Below are positions 56,996 to 64,000 of a stretch of DNA of 64,000 nt, one piece after another (position 1 is the stretch's first letter; each line of letters opens with the position of its first letter). Under the pieces are notes generated by a model. The model was not told the origin of the DNA, ran no database searches, and worked only from the letters and a program-made list of their open reading frames with translations. The stretch covers positions 1 to 64,000 of the forward strand of contig CAJJXG010000004.1 in NCBI GenBank assembly GCA_905197045.1, read 5' to 3'. This DNA is from an uncultured Caryophanales bacterium (lineage in GTDB: Bacteria; Bacillota_I; Bacilli_A; RFN20; CAG-826). Both the position numbers and the translations under genes were made by a program.

Positions 56996-58222
56996 ATGAT
57001 TTTAGATGAACTTGCAATGGGACTTGTCTCGATAATTTTAAGAAAAAAACAAGAATTAATTAATAGTGGAAAAACTAATGCTGAAGCAGAAGAGATAGCA
57101 AACGAGCTTTCAAGTAAATTAATTCCATTATATATAAAATTAGATTCAGAAAGTTATGATGAAAAATTAACAATTACTAACTGCAAAAATATTTTGAAAT
57201 TAATGCCTGATGATATTGATGTTTTATCTCGTAAGTATTCTCTTACCTGTGAAAGCGAGGATGCTTTTTTAAAAAAATTGCTAGCTTTACAAAGTAAATA
57301 TGAACCTGAATTTTTAAAAAGAAATAATATTGACGGGGATATTTTTCAAATTGAAGAAAAGAATTTATATGAAGACTATGGAAATAGAGACTTTATTCGT
57401 TTGTTAAGCCAAATTGCGCATCTTTATTTTATAATCGGAGAAACTGAATCATCTCTTAAATATAATGAATTAGTTGAAAAGATTGCTCCAGCTTTGTTTA
57501 ATCAAATCTCTTTTCAATTATCTTTAAGTTATCTTGCTTTAAATAACGAGGGAGCTCTTAAAAAATTATTAAATAAATATCCTGATCAAAGGCGGATTAA
57601 ATTAGCTTCGTCTTTCGCTAGTTATTTTAATGATCACGATTTCACTAAATTAATTAAAAACTTAAATTCTTTTAATAAGTTTTTACCTGTGGCTTTAGGA
57701 GATGGATTTAGCGTATCTGATGATATTTTTGCACAGTGCCTTCAAGAGAATGAATATCAACTTGGTTCCGCTGTTGAAGCACTACGTATTATGGTCGATT
57801 TAGCTTCAATTCGTAAAGGCGAATTTTTAAAGGAAATCCAATCAAGTTTTACGGGTAATCCATTAGTACCAAATATTTTTGATGTAATTAATGAAAAGAA
57901 TCTTCTTTTATTTCATTATTTCATCGCGATTAATAACGGAAAAAGTGTTCCAACTTTTACCTATAACGATTTAAAGAAAATTTGTTTAAAAGATTCTAAA
58001 GATACTTCCGAAATTCAAGAAGAGACAAAACAGTTTGAAAAATTTGAAAGCGAGAAAGAATTAAAAAAAGCTTTTGATTATTTAAAATCACTTGGCTTCT
58101 TTTTTAAAGTCAACAAAGGTGAATATATGACTGATTTGACTTTTGATATAGTATTTGAAACTATTGTAGAAATTGTTAATCAAGTCCAAGATGACGAAGC
58201 TGATAGCTTTAAAACTTGTTAA
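56996..58222 (+). CDS. helical-repeat (TPR-like) cytosolic protein, unknown
   Basis: A 408-residue soluble, strongly helical protein. The central part (about 100-210) has paired helices with TPR-like spacing, e.g. LSQIAHLYFIIGETESSLKYN and FQLSLSYLALNNEGALKKLL. No catalytic motif is seen. It lies 16 nt upstream of an SDR gene, so the two are likely co-transcribed. Probably a protein-interaction scaffold, which is inferred from the repeat pattern only. Confidence 0.6.
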   Translation: MILDELAMGLVSIILRKKQELINSGKTNAEAEEIANELSSKLIPLYIKLDSESYDEKLTITNCKNILKLMPDDIDVLSRKYSLTCESEDAFLKKLLALQSKYEPEFLKRNNIDGDIFQIEEKNLYEDYGNRDFIRLLSQIAHLYFIIGETESSLKYNELVEKIAPALFNQISFQLSLSYLALNNEGALKKLLNKYPDQRRIKLASSFASYFNDHDFTKLIKNLNSFNKFLPVALGDGFSVSDDIFAQCLQENEYQLGSAVEALRIMVDLASIRKGEFLKEIQSSFTGNPLVPNIFDVINEKNLLLFHYFIAINNGKSVPTFTYNDLKKICLKDSKDTSEIQEETKQFEKFESEKELKKAFDYLKSLGFFFKVNKGEYMTDLTFDIVFETIVEIVNQVQDDEADSFKTC

Positions 58223-58237
58223 AAGAGGAATACAAAT

Positions 58238-59008
58238 ATGGAACATACATTAATAACAGGGTCAGCAAGCGGCTTAGGATTAGAATTTGCTAAGCTATAT
58301 GCAAAAGATAATCATAATTTAATCCTCGTCGATTTAAATGAAGAAGGTCTTGAAAAAGCTAAACAAGAACTTACTTCAATTAATAACAAAATTGATATAG
58401 TGACTTATAAATGTGATTTGTCTTCTATGAGTGAATTAAAATCGCTAACGAAATTTTTAGATGAAAAGAACTACTATATTTCTTACTTAATAAATTCAGC
58501 AGGATTTGGTGATCGTGAAGATTTTGTCAAAATGAATATCGATAAGCAAATCAAGATGAGTGAAGTCAATTGTAACGCTTTACTTTATTTATGCCATTAT
58601 TGTGGCTGTAAGATGGCGATGGCTCGAGATGGTCACATAATTAATGTTTCATCAATTGCTGGATTTATCCCAGGGCCATACATGTGCACATATCATGCAA
58701 CAAAAGGCTATGTTTTACTATTAAGCGAATCAATTGGCTATGAACTCAAAAAACATAACGTTAAGGTTTTAACTTTATGTCCAGGTCCATTTAAGTCAAA
58801 TTTTGTTAAGTTAGCTCATAATGATTACACTTTTAAGAAAATCAAACCTTTTGAAGCTAGCGAAGTAGCTTTAAAGGCTTATAAAGCTTCTAAAAAAGGT
58901 AAAAGACTTTTGATAACTGGCGTTAAAAACAAATTAACAATATTTGTAACTAGACTTTTCCCAAGACGACTCGTTACTTTTTCTAGTGCTAAAACTATGA
59001 AAGAGTAG
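58238..59008 (+). CDS. short-chain dehydrogenase/reductase
   Basis: A 256-residue classical SDR. The nucleotide loop is TGSASGLG (6-13), followed by the NSAG motif (about 87-90), the catalytic Ser in NVSSIAG and the YHATK active site (about 153-157), then CPGPFKS. It is an NAD(P)-dependent oxidoreductase of unknown substrate; the C-terminus is basic and hydrophobic as in DltE/YqjQ-like members. SD AGAGGAA. Confidence 0.88.
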   Translation: MEHTLITGSASGLGLEFAKLYAKDNHNLILVDLNEEGLEKAKQELTSINNKIDIVTYKCDLSSMSELKSLTKFLDEKNYYISYLINSAGFGDREDFVKMNIDKQIKMSEVNCNALLYLCHYCGCKMAMARDGHIINVSSIAGFIPGPYMCTYHATKGYVLLLSESIGYELKKHNVKVLTLCPGPFKSNFVKLAHNDYTFKKIKPFEASEVALKAYKASKKGKRLLITGVKNKLTIFVTRLFPRRLVTFSSAKTMKE

Positions 59009-59194
59009 TTTTCACTTAAATTAATTTCTTTATAAATATAAATAGATAAGTATTAAATTAAAAACTTTTAAATATTTGCTTTTAACTAAGGCTATTATTA
59101 CTCTTTTAAAGAGTATGAGGTCTTGAAAATCTTAATTACTTCCATAGAATTTATTTTTAACTTGTATTAATCTTTAGATACGAGGATTTTATTT

Positions 59195-59824
59195 ATGAAA
59201 CAAAAGAAATGGATTTCTAAAGCAATTAGTTTAATAACATCAATTTTATTAATCATATTAGGAATTCTAGCGATATGTTCAAGGGATAATTTTGCGTGGG
59301 CCTTAGGAATTATTAGTGGCATCTTTTTAATGGCAGTAGGTGCGGTAAGCATTATTTATGCTGTCGTTATTAAAAAGATGATTCTTGGTAGTGGATGGCT
59401 TATTCTTCAAGGTGTTTTAGCAATTGTCCTTGGTATAGTTTTATGCACAATTAGAGATGCCACAGTTTCAATTATCTCTTTTGTATTGGCCACATGGCTT
59501 GTTATAAGAGGTGTATCTAAAATGTGGGGCTCGTCAACTTTAAGAAGATTTAAGGTTTCAACGTGGCGGCTAACTCTTTTACTAGGTACACTTTATTTTA
59601 TACTTGGATTAATGCTTTATATTTTCCAATCTGTTGCTAATAATGTAATAGTCATATTAATTGGTAGCTTCTTTATTGTAAGTGGCTTATTAAATCTTAT
59701 TGAGTTATTTGATGAAAGCAAAAGAGAAAAGAGAGAAGAACATATAATTAGAACAGTCCATAACTCGATTAAAAATGATATTGATCATATTGATATCGAT
59801 TTCACTAAAGACGATAAGAATTAA
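59195..59824 (+). CDS. DUF308/HdeD-family membrane protein
   Basis: A 209-residue protein with six membrane helices between residues 10 and 180, with internal 'GI..i..G' repeats (LGIISGIFLMAVGAVSIIYA) and a charged C-terminal tail. This is the HdeD/DUF308 layout. HdeD is linked to acid resistance in enterobacteria; the role here is unknown. SD GAGGAT before the ATG. It stands alone. Confidence 0.8.
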   Translation: MKQKKWISKAISLITSILLIILGILAICSRDNFAWALGIISGIFLMAVGAVSIIYAVVIKKMILGSGWLILQGVLAIVLGIVLCTIRDATVSIISFVLATWLVIRGVSKMWGSSTLRRFKVSTWRLTLLLGTLYFILGLMLYIFQSVANNVIVILIGSFFIVSGLLNLIELFDESKREKREEHIIRTVHNSIKNDIDHIDIDFTKDDKN

Positions 59825-60580
59825 TGTATTTGATATTTTTTAAACTCTTTTAAGAGCAATCCTTTTTTGTTTTAAGAAGGTTAAAAGTTAACAATTATTT
59901 AAGTGATACTCTAGAAATATCTACTTAAATAAATCCATTAAAAGTTCTTAAGAAGGTAAATCTTCTTTGACCGGTGTAAGAAGATAAACAATCTTATTTC
60001 TTGCTTTAGTTAAAGGTCCTCTTAATCCTTTATCTAAAATACGGTTAACCTCCTTTCACTAATATAAAGGAGTTTATCTGGCTTAATTTAAAAAATATTT
60101 TTGAAATTATAAATTTATTTTTGATAAAGATTATCTTAACAACTTATTTGATAAGTAGTTGTAATAGAGAGGACACTTAACAAGAGAACTTTTAATAGAT
60201 AACCTTCTAAGTTAGATAAAATAATTGAGTTTTGCGATTTTATTTTCTAACTTAAAGTGTTTTAAGTATATTAAAACAAGAACTATATTGTCAACAGTAA
60301 AAACTTAAATGATTAAAATAGTCACTCATTTATATATTGATTCTTTAAATTTAGATAATAAAAAGATATTTTTAAGACTTAATGCACCTTAAATTAATAA
60401 AGCAAAAAGCTAAACTAAAATAATTTTTAACAATATTTTTAATGTTAAAAAGAAAAATAAACTGATTTTTGCAATATTTTTTATATTTATAAAGCCTATT
60501 TTTCACTCAATAACAAAGAAAAATAGATAAACTACCTTTTTGAATTGCCACTTATTGTTAATAGTTTTAAAATTTTAGAT
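59825..60580. other. long AT-rich intergenic region with a dispersed repeat and a decayed frame
   Basis: About 750 bp without a gene. 60055-60077 repeats the 23-nt sequence found at 29873-29895 and here forms a CTCCTTT/AAAGGAG hairpin (60050-60072). On the minus strand, 60052-59951 reads as a short protein-like frame behind AAAGGAGG but without a standard start codon. The rest is featureless. The promoter of the next gene (TAAAAT at 60568-60573) is at its right end. Confidence 0.45.
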
Positions 60581-62251
60581 ATGGAAAAAAGAAAAGAAAT
60601 TAAAGGAATAGTTTATCTTTCTTTAATTGCTCTAGCTGTATTAGCTTCTCTTTTATATGGTAATTTATTAGATGCTAATATTGGCGATTTTTTAGCTTAC
60701 AAGGTTTTTGGTGATTCACTTCATATATCATTAATTATATTAATACCTATAGTTATAACTCTTTTATATATCTACATAATTATAATTGGAAAAAAGAATC
60801 ATCTTATTAAGTTTAATTTTAATCATTTTGCTTTTATTATTATTCTTCTTTTAATGTGCTTATATATGAGCATCTTAATATTCACTAAAGACTATACTCC
60901 TTATCTAGGCGAAGAAATTTATAATAGTAACGTTGTCGTTGGTGAATCACCAACAATTAATGAAAGAGTTTGGTCAATATTTTCTTTTTATTTATCTTTA
61001 TTAACTATATATGCTTTCTTTATCTTAGTTAAACCAGTGAAGCATTTTAAAGCTTTCTTTTATACTTTTCTTATTTTAATTATTCTCTTTTGTTTTTCTT
61101 CAATTATTTATTCTTTAATTGTTGAAAAAGATAAGATTGCTCTTTTTAACTCTTTTAGTGTTCTATTTAATAAGGAAGCTTATCTAGATTCTTTTTTTGG
61201 TCAAACTAATGTTTTTGGTCATACTCTCTTTTTTGGAGTTTTATCATTTGTGGCCTTAGCTTTTTTATCAAAACATTATTTATTAATTTTACCTTCTTTT
61301 CTTTTATGTCCTTTTATTGTTTTTAGCACTTGTCGCGCCGCAATGGTTTCAACCTTTTTAACTTATCTATTTATCTTTATTTATATTTATATTAGAAGTT
61401 ATTTTAAAAAGAAGTGGTTATTCTTTTTATTAAGTTTAGTTTTATTTTCTCTTCTTGTTGTAATATTTGTTGATTCAACAATATATAACTTCATTAAGTT
61501 TGAAGTTGGTGAAAATGAATATATCTCTTTATATAGTTTAATTGAAGAGATCTTTAAGACTTTAGTCGCTAAAAGATTTAACTTAATCGAAAACATTTTA
61601 CCAATATATACTTTTAAAGATTATATATTTGGCTTTGGTTATGGAATTAGTTTTCTTTTAGCTCGTACATATAATGAGCAAGCTTATTACATGCATAACT
61701 CTCTTTTTGAAATCTATTTTCAAGGAGGAATCCCTTATTTAATCTTTTTACTTGGTTTATATTTTTATGTATTTTATCGAGTGATTAGATACACAAAAAA
61801 AGCTAAAGAATATAAAATTTTAGGTTATTTTTTAATTATCTCTTTTTCAACTGGAATATATGGCTTATATGAATCAATGCCAATTTTATTTAATGATTTT
61901 TTAGGCGGAGCAACTGGTTTATTAAATATTCTTTTACCTTTAGTCTTTATTGAGCTTAATGAATCTGGATATAGTGAGATGTTAACTTTAGATTTATCTC
62001 ATAATAAAAAAATTAAAACGCTTTATGTTAATGATATCTATAACAAGAAAAAGTTAACTCGCTATTTCGATTCAAAATGGAATATTGAAACCTTACAAGA
62101 TACTCTTTTAAATGTTGTTAACTCTTTAGATTTAGATATGAATGTTAAGGTTAATGTTGTTTTAATAAAAGAGAATGAGGATGGTAAATTAAGAAAAGTA
62201 AGTGTTGAAAGAAATGGCGAAGAAGAAGTAACTATATTAATATATGTTTAA
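60581..62251 (+). CDS. O-antigen ligase/polymerase-like membrane protein (copy 1)
   Basis: A 556-residue polytopic protein with roughly 11-12 membrane helices and a soluble C-terminal domain of about 110 residues. The start at 60581 is preferred because of TAAAAT 7 nt upstream; an earlier ATG lacks signals. The YMHNSLFEIYFQGGIPYLIF segment, with a conserved His before the last helices, is characteristic of the Wzy_C/WaaL O-antigen ligase fold. It probably polymerises or transfers surface glycans. A related gene follows directly. Confidence 0.75.
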   Translation: MEKRKEIKGIVYLSLIALAVLASLLYGNLLDANIGDFLAYKVFGDSLHISLIILIPIVITLLYIYIIIIGKKNHLIKFNFNHFAFIIILLLMCLYMSILIFTKDYTPYLGEEIYNSNVVVGESPTINERVWSIFSFYLSLLTIYAFFILVKPVKHFKAFFYTFLILIILFCFSSIIYSLIVEKDKIALFNSFSVLFNKEAYLDSFFGQTNVFGHTLFFGVLSFVALAFLSKHYLLILPSFLLCPFIVFSTCRAAMVSTFLTYLFIFIYIYIRSYFKKKWLFFLLSLVLFSLLVVIFVDSTIYNFIKFEVGENEYISLYSLIEEIFKTLVAKRFNLIENILPIYTFKDYIFGFGYGISFLLARTYNEQAYYMHNSLFEIYFQGGIPYLIFLLGLYFYVFYRVIRYTKKAKEYKILGYFLIISFSTGIYGLYESMPILFNDFLGGATGLLNILLPLVFIELNESGYSEMLTLDLSHNKKIKTLYVNDIYNKKKLTRYFDSKWNIETLQDTLLNVVNSLDLDMNVKVNVVLIKENEDGKLRKVSVERNGEEEVTILIYV

Positions 62252-62293
62252 GTTAGAGAGGGAGTTAATAAAAAGTAAAAGTTTAAAGTAGTC

Positions 62294-62309
62294 TAGAAAG
62301 CGCTTACTA
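62294..62309. promoter_or_regulatory. near-palindrome resembling a cre site, upstream of copy 2
   Basis: TAGAAAGCGCTTACTA: 14 of 16 positions are self-complementary, with a cre-like AAAGCGCTT core lacking the flanking TG/CA. It lies just upstream of the -10 TACAAT (62336-62341). Confidence 0.3.
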
Positions 62310-62349
62310 AGGTAGATATTACTTTTTATTAGGAATACAATATTTTTTT

Positions 62350-64000
62350 ATGAGAGTTGAAAGTAGTTTTAAGAAGGGGTTTGTGTATTTATTACTTGCA
62401 TCTGTTCCAATAATTTTTTCGACGCTTTATGGTCAATTAATGGAGTCAAATATTGGCGGATTTAAAGATTATGGAACTTTTGGCTCTTCAATGAGTCTTT
62501 GGCTTATTGTTTTAATACCTGTTTTAATAACAATTTATTATATTGCTTTAATAGGTTTTGCTACAAAAAGTGGCTTATTGAAGTGGAATATTAAGCATGC
62601 TTCATTTTTACTTATTCTTGTTTTAATGGTTGTTTATATGTCGCTAATTATAGCAACAAAAGACATTTCGCATTCTTTTTCACCTAATTTTGTTAACTCT
62701 AATAACCTTCCTACTTTTAACGAAAGACTTTGGTCAATATTTTCTTTTTATTTAGGTTTATTAACAATTTATAATATTTTGTTTTTAATTAGACCAGTAA
62801 AAGGGCATAGGCTTTTTATAGCTTTATTTTGTATTGGCGTAATTCTTTTCACTCTTTCTTCAATTGCTTATTCTTTAATAGCTGAATGGGACAAATATGT
62901 AAATTTTGAAGGGTTTGATGATTTATATCAAAAACCTGGAGCAAGTTATGTTATAAAATCATTTTTTGATGTAGCAAATGTTTTTGGCCATACAGTTTAT
63001 CTTGGGATCCTTGCTTTAGTAACTCTTTCGTTTGTTTTTAGAAAGTATTATTTAGTGTTATTTAGTCTATTGTTTGTACCATTTATTTTTTATTCTAATT
63101 GTCGTATTGCTTTAGTTGGGACTTTTATTTTATACATTGCTTATTTCGTTTATCTTTGGATTCGCTCGTTTCATTATTGCCGTAAGCTTTTTTATGTATT
63201 AACTATAATTTTTGCTATTGGTCTTATTGTATTAGTTGTTGATTTTACTTTATATAACTTTATTAAATTTGAATTAAGTGATGGTAGTGAAGTATCGCTT
63301 AAAAAAGTAGTTCTAGATTTAGTGAATACTTTTTATGAAAAGCGTATTGGAATATTGACTATGATTCCTGTAACAAGTAATGATATTTTGTTTGGCTTTG
63401 GCTATGGTCTTCAATTTATCGTACCTCGAACATATGGATATTATTACTATTTCCATAATGCGGTTTATGAGATATTTATGGCTGGCGGAATCCCATATTT
63501 TATTTTCTATTTAGTGGTGTTTTGCATAGTTTTTGTTAAATTATTAATGGTTGCTATTAAAAAGAGAAAGTATAATTTACTTGGCTTATTCTTAGTAATT
63601 TTAAGCGCACAAATAGTTTATGGATTATTTGAATCACACGTCGCTTTATTTAACAACTTCACTGGTTTAATGCTAGGCATCTTCTTAGTTGCAATACCAA
63701 ATATGGAAGCTGAATTTGCTCTTAATTCATATCGACCAGTTTATTTTAATTCTGAGATTCAGAAAAGCTGTTTAAGACTATCTTACGAACAACTTTTTAC
63801 TCAAACATTTGCTAAAGAAGATCTCAGTTTGAAAGAAACGCTTGAATTTGTTAAAAAAAGAGTAGTTGAATTAAATATCGATGAATCGTGGTCTTTTGTA
63901 ATTACTTATAAAGAAAATGATACTTCTTTACAAAATGCCTTTTTTAAATTTGATAGTTTAGAACATGTTTGCTATGTCAACTTTAACGATTCATTATCCT
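62350..64000 (+). CDS. O-antigen ligase/polymerase-like membrane protein (copy 2), truncated by window edge
   Basis: An open frame of 550 codons running off the right edge. It is a paralogue of the preceding gene with the same order: YGQLMESNIGGF start, FNERLWSIFSFYLGLL, FGFGYGLQFIVPRTYG, YFHNAVYEIFMAGGIPYFIF, and a C-terminal soluble domain. Start at ATG 62350, 8 nt after TACAAT, without SD. The tandem duplication suggests two versions of a glycan-processing enzyme. Confidence 0.75.
   Translation, partial: MRVESSFKKGFVYLLLASVPIIFSTLYGQLMESNIGGFKDYGTFGSSMSLWLIVLIPVLITIYYIALIGFATKSGLLKWNIKHASFLLILVLMVVYMSLIIATKDISHSFSPNFVNSNNLPTFNERLWSIFSFYLGLLTIYNILFLIRPVKGHRLFIALFCIGVILFTLSSIAYSLIAEWDKYVNFEGFDDLYQKPGASYVIKSFFDVANVFGHTVYLGILALVTLSFVFRKYYLVLFSLLFVPFIFYSNCRIALVGTFILYIAYFVYLWIRSFHYCRKLFYVLTIIFAIGLIVLVVDFTLYNFIKFELSDGSEVSLKKVVLDLVNTFYEKRIGILTMIPVTSNDILFGFGYGLQFIVPRTYGYYYYFHNAVYEIFMAGGIPYFIFYLVVFCIVFVKLLMVAIKKRKYNLLGLFLVILSAQIVYGLFESHVALFNNFTGLMLGIFLVAIPNMEAEFALNSYRPVYFNSEIQKSCLRLSYEQLFTQTFAKEDLSLKETLEFVKKRVVELNIDESWSFVITYKENDTSLQNAFFKFDSLEHVCYVNFNDSLS

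Overview
The window is a gene-dense, AT-rich bacterial chromosome segment that uses the standard code: TGA is a stop (addA ends in TGA) and Trp is TGG. Gene content points to an anaerobic, fermentative, low-GC Firmicute of the uncultured Bacilli/Tenericutes-like type. Supporting genes are bifunctional AdhE, Rex, a monomeric [FeFe] hydrogenase, GatCAB with AsnRS, ThiT salvage, CIRCE/HrcA and CcpA-type sites, AddAB and lipobox lipoproteins. I cannot name a species. Translation starts are mixed. Many genes have a Shine-Dalgarno, but a clear subset has a -10 hexamer 6-10 nt before the start codon and looks leaderless.

Layout. 1-3.8 kb: a possible SRP RNA tail, two poorly known genes (one with a structured leader) and a uridine-kinase-like protein. 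3.9-6.4 kb: hsp20-htpG behind a promoter framed by two CIRCE operators. 6.5-12.7 kb: ClC transporter, Mbeg1-like hydrolase, Nudix-ABC transporter operon, DUF2804 and PH-like membrane proteins. 12.8-14 kb: an orphan OmpR-type regulator with Glu in place of the phospho-Asp. 14-19.8 kb: fermentation block (cre site, rex, adhE, [FeFe] hydrogenase, ureohydrolase). 19.8-29.5 kb: ung, MBL hydrolase, TPP riboswitch-thiT-thiN, DUF3137-like and DUF402 genes, then tsaE-tsaB-rimI-tsaD-asnS. 30-43.6 kb: DNA repair and aminoacyl-tRNA amidation block pcrA-ligA-gatC-gatA-gatB-addB-addA.

43.7-53.3 kb is the accessory part. It holds a flavoredoxin-like gene, two paralogous DUF4143-type ATPases each preceded by a promoter-proximal array of 23-bp repeats, an atypical tRNA-Ala(CGC), a compositionally different stretch with an HTH-membrane regulator, a lipoprotein ending in a barnase-like RNase domain, and an intact IS1595-like element with palindromic ends and a start-codon-sequestering leader.

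53.3-64 kb: an InlB-repeat/OB-fold lipoprotein, HAD phosphatase, a helical-repeat protein, SDR, HdeD-like protein, and a tandem pair of O-antigen-ligase-like membrane proteins, the second cut by the window edge.

The most novel signal is the pair of ATPase genes with phased 23-bp arrays (44.9-45.2 kb and 48.68-48.8 kb). The two arrays have different unit sequences but the same period, the same GCCATTT head and nearly the same distance to a leaderless promoter. This suggests dedicated, co-evolving control elements. All family assignments come from reading motifs by eye; no search was run.
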